Source: Astropecten irregularis
Lineage: Eukaryota > Echinodermata > Asteroidea > Paxillosida > Astropectinidae
DNA: 64,000 nt
Reading direction: 5' to 3'
Assembly (NCBI GenBank): GCA_963971285.1
Contig: OZ020255.1
Span: 868,001 to 932,000, forward strand
The number at the start of each line of letters is the position of its first letter. Position 1 is the first letter of the stretch. Made by a program: the position numbers and the translations under genes. This document shows positions 1 to 12,000 of the stretch, piece after piece. The notes under the pieces were generated by a model. That model was not told the DNA's origin. It ran no database searches and saw nothing but the letters and a program-made list of their open reading frames with translations.

Positions 1-27
1 CGCCATCCATTGGCTCTAGGCAATATC
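1..27 (-). CDS. Partial exon A (first 27 nt) of the unit cut by the left window edge
   Basis: This is the 5' end of an exon A. The acceptor AG lies at 28-29 on the plus strand (as CT), and the exon then reads the GYCLEPMDG start of the module before the window ends. It matches the consensus. Confidence 0.8.
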
Positions 28-3000
28 CTATAGGGACAAACAAATGTGAAATCAATCAATATCCATTGGAGGGAAATTTAAGGAAGAACTTATTTGGCTT
101 GGAAAAGAAGAAATGTAAATACAGGAAAGTCATCCGCATTATCTCTCCAATTGTATTGTTCTACTCTATCCTCATACCTGGAGTGGTTGACCTCTCCGAT
201 GTTGTCGTACTCGACCTTGTTGTTTCTTCAGTGATACTTGTAGTCGGTGTAGTGACAGTGGTTACTTTGGTTGTCATCTCAGTTGTTGAGTATTCTAAAA
301 GAAAATGTGTTTTGCCGTAGAAGACATGACATATATTGAAAGCATTTCATATGTAGTACTGTTTAGGTAGGGCATTGGTAGTCTTCAAAATGGTGCCAGT
401 TTTTGGATTTGATATGCGTGAAATTTTATTTTGAAAACATGACGGTACTGGGAAAAGGTGAAAATGTTCTCACCCTCGGCACATCCTAAAACGGTCAGTT
501 GCAGTTCAATAGAATCAGCTTCTATGACTGTCTGGAACTCAATACGGAATACCGAAATTCCCTCTAGATTGTTGTCATCCGTCAGGAATGTAACCCTTTG
601 TGACAAGCCTCCTTCGAGCACGACGGCTACGGTCTGTAATTTGAAATAAAAGACGAAATGTTTATATTCTGCTGAGGAATGATTTGCTCCGCGGGAAATA
701 TGGACTAGTGAAAATGTGGGCTGAATTTCGTCTCGAATATTGTGTGTTAATTTTAATCTGAGCATACCTTTATCTGATCATTGCTATCCCGCACAGGCGA
801 AAACCCAGTGTCTCCGTATTTCTGTGTGGAGAAAGTTAAGTTAACTTCCACTTGTGCCGGCTGTTGGGTGCTTTCTGTTGGTGTTGTGGATGACAGTGGC
901 AAACTCAATGTGAGACTGACTGCCCGGACAGTGATTTGTTTGTTAAATGTACTGTCTACGGTAGCTTTCTCTTGCTCTTGTGTATTTGGCAGGTCTTTGA
1001 GTGTCACAAGTCCAGTTGTTTCGTCTACAGATGCCGATGCACTACCAGTGACAGAGGCCAGTTGTCCAGATGATTTGTCCATTGGTTCGAGACAATATCC
1101 TGTAGTAGGGGAATCGCGCAGGTTAACAACGAATAATTGACGGTGAAGGAAAAGAATGCGAAACATTTTAATCAGCTAGATCTGCGGTTGAAGAACAAAT
1201 AATGGTAGTGGTGTGATAGGTTTTGTAGAACAATTTATCTTTCATACCTTGAGTGGTTGATGGCGGAGGTGTTGTGCTTATGACAGTTGTGGTCACTGTA
1301 GAGGTTCGAGTCGTCGGGAAAGTGGTAGAGTATTCTAGAAGAAGAGGTGTTGTTATTAAGATTAGTCATTAAGATGTAAGTCACAATGGGTGTTTGCATT
1401 CTAAGATAGAAATATCGCGTTCTGCTTGTGAAGAAATGCTGTAGAGAGACTTACCTTTCACACAACCGAGGACATGAAGCTCAAAAGTTGTTGCATCAGC
1501 ATCACTGACATTGCGGAACTGAATACGCAATTCTGTCACACCATCCAGTGTTCCTTCGAAATCTGGCAAAAGCGTCATGATGGGCTCGTCTAGTTTGACG
1601 GTGATGTTTATTAGCTGTATAGGAATACGGTATGGATTCAGCATGGTCAGATACGTTGCCCAGGTGAAAGGAAATGAAAAATTGGACCTTGAAAGATTTG
1701 TATTTGTCTGCTTACTTTCTGTCGTCCAGTGGAGTCATCAATGACGTCAGTAAAGGTGCTGTCTCCTGGTTTCTTAACACTCAGTGTGACGGTGACTGTT
1801 ACTGGCTCTTGTGGAGTAGGTTGCCTTGATGTTGTGCTTTCTTGTGTTCCAGTAGGTACAGTGGTTGATTCAGGAGAGCGCAAAGTGACGACAAAGGCTC
1901 CAACTTGGACGGGTTCTCGGAAGACACGCAGCACACTTGGAATATCACTTGAAGTTTCACCTGTTGGTATCTGTGTGATCGTCAGGTACGAGGTGTTTTC
2001 GTCAACTGTGAGTGTCCCTTCAGGTGTGATGCTAGATTCAAGTCCTTTCTCGCCATCCATTGGCTCTAGGCAATATCCTATAGGGACAAACAAATGTGAA
2101 ATCAATCAATATCCATTGGAGGGAAATTTAAGGAAGAACTTATTTGGCTTGGAAAAGAAGAAATGTAAATACAGGAAAGTCATCCGCATTATCTCTCCAA
2201 TTGTATTGTTCTACTCTATCCTCATACCTGGAGTGGTTGACCTCTCCGATGTTGTCGTACTCGACCTTGTTGTTTCTTCAGTGATACTTGTAGTCGGTGT
2301 AGTGACAGTGGTTACTTTGGTTGTCATCTCAGTTGTTGAGTATTCTAAAAGAAAATGTGTTTTGCCGTAGAAGACATGAGATATTGAAAGCATTTCATAT
2401 GTAGTACTGTTTAGGTAGGGCATTGGTAGTCTTCAAAATGGTGCCAGTTTTTGGATTTGATATGCGTGAAATTTTATTTTGAAAACATGACGGTACTGGG
2501 AAAAGGTGAAAATGTTCTCACCCTCGGCACATCCTAAAACGGTCAGTTGCAGTTCAATAGAATCAGCTTCTATGACTGTCTGGAACTCAATACGGAATAC
2601 CGAAATTCCCTCTAGATTGTTGTCATCCGTCAGGAATGTAACCCTTTGTGACAAGCCTCCTTCGAGCACGACGGCTACGGTCTGTAATTTGAAATAAAAG
2701 ACGAAATGTTTATATTCTGCTGAGGAATGATTTGCTCCGCGGGAAATATGGACTAGTGAAAATGTGGGCTGAATTTCGTCTCGAATATTGTGTGTTAATT
2801 TTAATCTGAGCATACCTTTATCTGATCATTGCTATCCCGCACAGGCGAAAACCCAGTGTCTCCGTATTTCTGTGTGGAGAAAGTTAAGTTAACTTCCACT
2901 TGTGCCGGCTGTTGGGTGCTTTCTGTTGGTGTTGTGGATGACAGTGGCAAACTCAATGTGAGACTGACTGCCCGGACAGTGATTTGTTTGTTAAATGTAC

Positions 3001-6000
3001 TGTCTACGGTAGCTTTCTCTTGCTCTTGTGTATTTGGCAGGTCTTTGAGTGTCACAAGTCCAGTTGTTTCGTCTACAGATGCCGATGCACTACCAGTGAC
3101 AGAGGCCAGTTGTCCAGATGATTTGTCCATTGGTTCGAGACAATATCCTGTAGTAGGGGAATCGCGCAGGTTAACAACGAATAATTGACGGTGAAGGAAA
3201 AGAATGCGAAACATTTTAATCAGCTAGATCTGCGGTTGAAGAACAAATAATGGTAGTGGCGTGATAGGTTTTGTAGAACAATTTATCTTTCATACCTTGA
3301 GTGGTTGATGGCGGAGGTGTTGTGCTTATGACAGTTGTGGTCACTGTAGAGGTTCGAGTCGTCGGGAAAGTGGTAGAGTATTCTAGAAGAAGAGGTGTTG
3401 TTATTAAGATTAGTCATTAAGATGTAAGTCACAATGGGTGTTTGCATTCTAAGATAGAAATATCGCGTTCTGCTTGTGAAGAAATGCTGTAGAGAGACTT
3501 ACCTTTCACACAACCGAGGACATGAAGCTCAAAAGTTGTTGCATCAGCATCACTGACATTGCGGAACTGAATACGCAATTCTGTCACACCATCCAGTGTT
3601 CCTTCGAAATCTGGCAAAAGCGTCATGATGGGCTCGTCTAGTTTGACGGTGATGTTTATTAGCTGTATAGGAATACGGTATGGATTCAGCATGGTCAGAT
3701 ACGTTGCCCAGGTGAAAGGAAATGAAAAATTGGACCTTGAAAGATTTGTATTTGTCTGCTTACTTTCTGTCGTCCAGTGGAGTCATCAATGACGTCAGTA
3801 AAGGTGCTGTCTCCTGGTTTCTTAACACTCAGTGTGACGGTGACTGTTACTGGCTCTTGTGGAGTAGGTTGCCTTGATGTTGTGCTTTCTTGTGTTCCAG
3901 TAGGTACAGTGGTTGATTCAGGAGAGCGCAAAGTGACGACAAAGGCTCCAACTTGGACGGGTTCTCGGAAGACACGCAGCACACTTGGAATATCACTTGA
4001 AGTTTCACCTGTTGGTATCTGTGTGATCGTCAGGTACGAGGTGTTTTCGTCAACTGTGAGTGTCCCTTCAGGTGTGATGCTAGATTCAAGTCCTTTCTCG
4101 CCATCCATTGGCTCTAGGCAATATCCTATAGGGACAAACAAATGTGAAATCAATCAATATCCATTGGAGGGAAATTTAAGGAAGAACTTATTTGGCTTGG
4201 AAAAGAAGAAATGTAAATACAGGAAAGTCATCCGCATTATCTCTCCAATTGTATTGTTCTACTCTATCCTCATACCTGGAGTGGTTGACCTCTCCGATGT
4301 TGTCGTACTCGACCTTGTTGTTTCTTCAGTGATACTTGTAGTCGGTGTAGTGACAGTGGTTACTTTGGTTGTCATCTCAGTTGTTGAGTATTCTAAAAGA
4401 AAATGTGTTTTGCCGTAGAAGACATGAGATATTGAAAGCATTTCATATGTAGTACTGTTTAGGTAGGGCATTGGTAGTCTTCAAAATGGTGCCAGTTTTT
4501 GGATTTGATATGCGTGAAATTTTATTTTGAAAACATGACGGTACTGGGAAAAGGTGAAAATGTTCTCACCCTCGGCACATCCTAAAACGGTCAGTTGCAG
4601 TTCAATAGAATCAGCTTCTATGACTGTCTGGAACTCAATACGGAATACCGAAATTCCCTCTAGATTGTTGTCATCCGTCAGGAATGTAACCCTTTGTGAC
4701 AAGCCTCCTTCGAGCACGACGGCTACGGTCTGTAATTTGAAATAAAAGACGAAATGTTTATATTCTGCTGAGGAATGATTTGCTCCGCGGGAAATATGGA
4801 CTAGTGAAAATGTGGGCTGAATTTCGTCTCGAATATTGTGTGTTAATTTTAATCTGAGCATACCTTTATCTGATCATTGCTATCCCGCACAGGCGAAAAC
4901 CCAGTGTCTCCGTATTTCTGTGTGGAGAAAGTTAAGTTAACTTCCACTTGTGCCGGCTGTTGGGTGCTTTCTGTTGGTGTTGTGGATGACAGTGGCAAAC
5001 TCAATGTGAGACTGACTGCCCGGACAGTGATTTGTTTGTTAAATGTACTGTCTACGGTAGCTTTCTCTTGCTCTTGTGTATTTGGCAGGTCTTTGAGTGT
5101 CACAAGTCCAGTTGTTTCGTCTACAGATGCCGATGCACTACCAGTGACAGAGGCCAGTTGTCCAGATGATTTGTCCATTGGTTCGAGACAATATCCTGTA
5201 GTAGGGGAATCGCGCAGGTTAACAACGAATAATTGACGGTGAAGGAAAAGAATGCGAAACATTTTAATCAGCTAGATCTGCGGTTGAAGAACAAATAATG
5301 GTAGTGGTGTGATAGGTTTTGTAGAACAATTTATCTTTCATACCTTGAGTGGTTGATGGCGGAGGTGTTGTGCTTATGACAGTTGTGGTCACTGTAGAGG
5401 TTCGAGTCGTCGGGAAAGTGGTAGAGTATTCTAGAAGAAGAGGTGTTGTTATTAAGATTAGTCATTAAGATGTAAGTCACAATGGGTGTTTGCATTCTAA
5501 GATAGAAATATCGCGTTCTGCTTGTGAAGAAATGCTGTAGAGAGACTTACCTTTCACACAACCGAGGACATGAAGCTCAAAAGTTGTTGCATCAGCATCA
5601 CTGACATTGCGGAACTGAATACGCAATTCTGTCACACCATCCAGTGTTCCTTTGAAATCTGGCAAAAGCGTCATGATGGGCTCGTCTAGTTTGACGGTGA
5701 TGTTTATTAGCTGTATAGGAATACGGTATGGATTCAGCATGGTCAGATACGTTGCCCAGGTGAAAGGAAATGAAAAATTGGACCTTGAAAGATTTGTATT
5801 TGTCTGCTTACTTTCTGTCGTCCAGTGGAGTCATCAATGACGTCAGTAAAGGTGCTGTCTCCTGGTTTCTTAACACTCAGTGTGACGGTGACTGTTACTG
5901 GCTCTTGTGGAGTAGGTTGCCTTGATGTTGTGCTTTCTTGTGTTCCAGTAGGTACAGTGGTTGATTCAGGAGAGCGCAAAGTGACGACAAAGGCTCCAAC

Positions 6001-9000
6001 TTGGACGGGTTCTCGGAAGACACGCAGCACACTTGGAATATCACTTGAAGTTTCACCTGTTGGTATCTGTGTGATCGTCAGGTACGAGGTGTTTTCGTCA
6101 ACTGTGAGTGTCCCTTCAGGTGTGATGCTAGATTCAAGTCCTTTCTCGCCATCCATTGGCTCTAGGCAATATCCTATAGGGACAAACAAATGTGAAATCA
6201 ATCAATATCCATTGGAGGGAAATTTAAGGAAGAACTTATTTGGCTTGGAAAAGAAGAAATGTAAATACAGGAAAGTCATCCGCATTATCTCTCCAATTGT
6301 ATTGTTCTACTCTATCCTCATACCTGGAGTGGTTGACCTCTCCGATGTTGTCGTACTCGACCTTGTTGTTTCTTCAGTGATACTTGTAGTCGGTGTACTG
6401 ACAGTGGTTACTTTGGTTGTCATCTCAGTTGTTGAGTATTCTAAAAGAAAATGTGTTTTGCCGTAGAAGACATGAGATATTGAAAGCATTTCATCTGTAG
6501 TACTGTTTAGGTAGGGCATTGGTAGTCTGCAAAATGGTGCCAGTTTTTGGATTTGATATGCGTGAAATTTTATTTTGAAAACATGACGGTACTGGGAAAA
6601 GGTGAAAATGTTCTCACCCTCGGCACATCCTAAAACGGTCAGTTGCAGTTCAATAGAATCAGCTTCTATGACTGTCTGGAACTCAATACGGAATACCGAA
6701 ATTCCCTCTAGATTGTTGTCATCCGTCAGGAATGTAACCCTTTGTGACAAGCCTCCTTCGAGCACGACGGCTACGGTCTGTAATTTGAAATAAAAGACGA
6801 AATGTTTATATTCTGCTGAGGAATGATTTGCTCCGCGGGAAATATGGACTAGTGAAAATGTGGGCTGAATTTCGTCTCGAATATTGTGTGTTAATTTTAA
6901 TCTGAGCATACCTTTATCTGATCATTGCTATCTCGCACAGGCGAAAACCCAGTGTCTCCGTATTTCTGTGTGGAGAAAGTTAAGTTAACTTCCACTTGTG
7001 CCGGCTGTTGGGTGCTTTCTGTTGGTGTTGTGGATGACAGTGGCAAACTCAATGTGAGACTGACTGCCCGGACAGTGATTTGTTTGTTAAATGTACTGTC
7101 TACGGTAGCTTTCTCTTGCTCTTGTGTATTTGGCAGGTCTTTGAGTGTCACAAGTCCAGTTGTTTCGTCTACAGATGCCGATGCACTACCAGTGACAGAG
7201 GCCAGTTGTCCAGATGATTTGTCCATTGGTTCGAGACAATATCCTGTAGTAGGGGAATCGCGCAGGTTAACAACGAATAATTGACGGTGAAGGAAAAGAA
7301 TGCGAAACATTTTAATCAGCTAGATCTGCGGTTGAAGAACAAATAATGGTAGTGGTGTGATAGGTTTTGTAGAACAATTTATCTTTCATACCTTGAGTGG
7401 TTGATGGCGGAGGTGTTGTGCTTATGACAGTTGTGGTCACTGTAGAGGTTCGAGTCGTCGGGAAAGTGGTAGAGTATTCTAGAAGAAGAGGTGTTGTTAT
7501 TAAGATTAGTCATTAAGATGTAAGTCACAATGGGTGTTTGCATTCTAAGATAGAAATATCGCGTTCTGCTTGTGAAGAAATGCTGTAGAGAGACTTACCT
7601 TTCACACAACCGAGGACATGAAGCTCAAAAGTTGTTGCATCAGCATCACTGACATTGCGGAACTGAATACGCAATTCTGTCACACCATCCAGTGTTCCTT
7701 CGAAATCTGGCAAAAGCGTCATGATGGGCTCGTCTAGTTTGACGGTGATGTTTATTAGCTGTATAGGAATACGGTATGGATTCAGCATGGTCAGATACGT
7801 TGCCCAGGTGAAAGGAAATGAAAAATTGGACCTTGAAAGATTTGTATTTGTCTGCTTACTTTCTGTCGTCCAGTGGAGTCATCAATGACGTCAGTAAAGG
7901 TGCTGTCTCCTGGTTTCTTAACACTCAGTGTGACGGTGACTGTTACTGGCTCTTGTGGAGTAGGTTGCCTTGATGTTGTGCTTTCTTGTGTTCCAGTAGA
8001 TACAGTGGTTGATTCAGGAGAGCGCAAAGTGACGACAAAGGCTCCAACTTGGACGGGTTCTCGGAAGACACGCAGCACACTTGGAATATCACTTGAAGTT
8101 TCACCTGTTGGTATCTGTGTGATCGTCAGGTACGAGGTGTTTTCGTCAACTGTGAGTGTCCCTTCAGGTGTGATGCTAGATTCAAGTCCTTTCTCGCCAT
8201 CCATTGGCTCTAGGCAATATCCTATAGGGACAAACAAATGTGAAATCAATCAATATCCATTGGAGGGAAATTTAAGGAAGAACTTATTTGGCTTGGAAAA
8301 GAAGAAATGTAAATACAGGAAAGTCATCCGCATTATCTCTCCAATTGTATTGTTCTACTCTATCCTCATACCTGGAGTGGTTGACCTCTCCGATGTTGTC
8401 GTACTCGACATTGTTGTTTCTTCAGTGATACTTGTAGTCGGTGTAGTGAAAGTGGTTACTTTGGTTGTCATCTCAGTTGTTGAGTATTCTAAAAGAAAAT
8501 GTGTTTTGCCGTAGAAGACATGAGATATTGAAAGCATTTCATCTGTAGAACTGTTTAGGTAGGGCATTGGTAGTCTGAAAATTGGTGCCAGTTTTTGGAT
8601 TTGATATGCGTGAAATTTTATTTTGAAAACATGACGGTACTGGGAAAAGGTGAAAATGTTCTCACCCTCGGCACATCCTAAAACGGTCAGTTGCAGTTCA
8701 ATAGAATCAGCTTCTATGACTGTCTGGAACTCAATACGGAATACCGAAATTCCCTCTAGATTGTTGTCATCCGTCAGGAATGTAACCCTTTGTGACAAGC
8801 CTCCTTCGAGCACGACGGCTACGGTCTGTAATTTGAAATAAAAGACGAAATGTTTATATTCTGCTGAGGAATGATTTGCTCCGCGGGAAATATGGACTAG
8901 TGAAAATGTGGGCTGAATTTCGTCTCGAATATTGTGTGTTAATTTTAATCTGAGCATACCTTTATCTGATCATTGCTATCCCGCACAGGCGAAAACCCAG

Positions 9001-12000
9001 TGTCTCCGTATTTCTGTGTGGAGAAAGTTAAGTTAACTTCCACTTGTGCCGGCTGTTGGGTGCTTTCTGTTGGTGTTGTGGATGACAGTGGCAAACTCAA
9101 TGTGAGACTGACTGCCCGGACAGTGATTTGTTTGTTAAATGTACTGTCTACGGTAGCTTTCTCTTGCTCTTGTGTATTTGGCAGGTCTTTGAGTGTCACA
9201 AGTCCAGTTGTTTCGTCTACAGATGCCGATGCACTACCAGTGACAGAGGCCAGTTGTCCAGATGATTTGTCCATTGGTTCGAGACAATATCCTGTAGTAG
9301 GGGAATCGCGCAGGTTAACAACGAATAATTGACGGTGAAGGAAAAGAATGCGAAACATTTTAATCAGCTAGATCTGCGGTTGAAGAACAAATAATGGTAG
9401 TGGTGTGATAGGTTTTGTAGAACAATTTATCTTTCATACCTTGAGTGGTTGATGGCGGAGGTGTTGTGCTTATGACAGTTGTGGTCACTGTAGAGGTTCG
9501 AGTCGTCGGGAAAGTGGTAGAGTATTCTAGAAGAAGAGGTGTTGTTATTAAGATTAGTCATTAAGATGTAAGTCACAATGGGTGTTTGCATTCTAAGATA
9601 GAAATATCGCGTTCTGCTTGTGAAGAAATGCTGTAGAGAGACTTACCTTTCACACAACCGAGGACATGAAGCTCAAAAGTTGTTGCATCAGCATCACTGA
9701 CATTGCGGAACTGAATACGCAATTCTGTCACACCATCCAGTGTTCCTTCGAAATCTGGCAAAAGCGTCATGATGGGCTCGTCTAGTTTGACGGTGATGTT
9801 TATTAGCTGTATAGGAATACGGTATGGATTCAGCATGGTCAGATACGTTGCCCAGGTGAAAGGAAATGAAAAATTGGACCTTGAAAGATTTGTATTTGTC
9901 TGCTTACTTTCTGTCGTCCAGTGGAGTCATCAATGACGTCAGTAAAGGTGCTGTCTCCTGGTTTCTTAACACTCAGTGTGACGGTGACTGTTACTGGCTC
10001 TTGTGGAGTAGGTTGCCTTGATGTTGTGCTTTCTTGTGTTCCAGTAGGTACAGTGGTTGATTCAGGAGAGCGCAAAGTGACGACAAAGGCTCCAACTTGG
10101 ACGGGTTCTCGGAAGACACGCAGCACACTTGGAATATCACTTGAAGTTTCACCTGTTGGTATCTGTGTGATCGTCAGGTACGAGGTGTTTTCGTCAACTG
10201 TGAGTGTCCCTTCAGGTGTGATGCTAGATTCAAGTCCTTTCTCGCCATCCATTGGCTCTAGGCAATATCCTATAGGGACAAACAAATGTGAAATCAATCA
10301 ATATCCATTGGAGGGAAATTTAAGGAAGAACTTATTTGGCTTGGAAAAGAAGAAATGTAAATACAGGAAAGTCATCCGCATTATCTCTCCAATTGTATTG
10401 TTCTACTCTATCCTCATACCTGGAGTGGTTGACCTCTCCGATGTTGTCGTACTCGACCTTGTTGTTTCTTCAGTGATACTTGTAGTCGGTGTAGTGAAAG
10501 TGGTTACTTTGGTTGTCATCTCAGTTGTTGAGTATTCTAAAAGAAAATGTGTTTTGCCGTAGAAGACATGAGATATTGAAAGCATTTCATCTGTAGAACT
10601 GTTTAGGTAGGGCATTGGTAGTCTTCAAAATGGTGCCAGTTTTTGGATTTGATATGCGTGAAATTTTATTTTGAAAACATGACGGTACTGGGAAATAGTG
10701 AAAATGTTCTCACCCTCGGCACATCCTAAAACGGTCAGTTGCAGTTCAATAGAATCAGCTTCTATGACTGTCTGGAACTCAATACGGAATACCGAAATTC
10801 CCTCTAGATTGTTGTCATCCGTCAGGAATGTAACCCTTTGTGACAAGCCTCCTTCGAGCACGACGGCTACGGTCTGTAATTTGAAATAAAAGACGAAATG
10901 TTTATATTCTGCTGAGGAATGATTTGCTCCGCGGGAAATATGGACTAGTGAAAATGTGGGCTGAATTTCGTCTCGAATATTGTGTGTTAATTTTAATCTG
11001 AGCATACCTTTATCTGATCATTGCTATCCCGCACAGGCGAAAACCCAGCGTCTCCGTATTTCTGTGTGGAGAAAGTTAAGTTAACTTCCACTTGTGCCGG
11101 CTGTTGGGTGCTTTCTGTTGGTGTTGTGGATGACAGTGGCAAACTCAATGTGAGACTGACTGCCCGGACAGTGATTTGTTTGTTAAATGTACTGTCTACG
11201 GTAGCTTTCTCTTGCTCTTGTGTATTTGGCAGGTCTTTGAGTGTCACAAGTCCAGTTGTTTCGTCTACAGATGCCGATGCACTACCAGTGACAGAGGCCA
11301 GTTGTCCAGATGATTTGTCCATTGGTTCGAGACAATATCCTGTAGTAGGGGAATCGCGCAGGTTAACAACGAATAATTGACGGTGAAGGAAAAGAATGCG
11401 AAACATTTTAATCAGCTAGATCTGCGGTTGAAGAACAAATAATGGTAGTGGTGTGATAGGTTTTGTAGAACAATTTATCTTTCATACCTTGAGTGGTTGA
11501 TGGCGGAGGTGTTGTGCTTATGACAGTTGTGGTCACTGTAGAGGTTCGAGTCGTCGGGAAAGTGGTAGAGTATTCTAGAAGAAGAGGTGTTGTTATTAAG
11601 ATTAGTCATTAAGATGTAAGTCACAATGGGTGTTTGCATTCTAAGATAGAAATATCGCGTTCTGCTTGTGAAGAAATGCTGTAGAGAGACTTACCTTTCA
11701 CACAACCGAGGACATGAAGCTCAAAAGTTGTTGCATCAGCATCACTGACATTGCGGAACTGAATACGCAATTCTGTCACACCATCCAGTGTTCCTTCGAA
11801 ATCTGGCAAAAGCGTCATGATGGGCTCGTCTAGTTTGACGGTGATGTTTATTAGCTGTATAGGAATACGGTATGGATTCAGCATGGTCAGATACGTTGCC
11901 CAGGTGAAAGGAAATGAAAAATTGGACCTTGAAAGATTTGTATTTGTCTGCTTACTTTCTGTCGTCCAGTGGAGTCATCAATGACGTCAGTAAAGGTGCT

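Noticed and set aside
2506..2697. Plus-strand open frame of 63 codons (74 in units 15, 16 and 21)
   Set aside because: It is antisense to exon E. Its length changes with a single base in the T-rich intron tract, so it is a shadow.
2829..3188. Plus-strand open frame of 119 codons in every unit
   Set aside because: It lies antisense to exon B, has no independent support, and its variants follow the minus-strand codons.
2801..3214. Minus-strand open frames read as separate small genes starting at MFRILFLH, MISHLFV, MLNPYRI or MLRLKLT
   Set aside because: Their N- and C-terminal extensions are intronic. Acceptor and donor sites, matching phases, and stop-creating variants in these extensions (26193, 27347) show the frames are exons with read-through into introns.
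3777..4418. A long plus-strand open frame (213 codons) with a hydrophobic, membrane-like C-terminal half, present in nearly every unit
   Set aside because: It is antisense to exon A, intron F-A and exon F. The hydrophobic stretch is the reverse complement of Thr-rich codons. In units 15 and 16 the 5-bp intron deletion breaks it, and the splice-consistent minus-strand frame explains the conservation.
6441..6617. Exon E and exon F as one continuous exon in units with an open intron E-F
   Set aside because: Donor and acceptor consensus are kept in these units, ten other units carry an in-frame TGA or an off-frame length here, and unit 31 strengthens the donor to GTAAG. Splicing is the simpler reading, with retention left as an open question.
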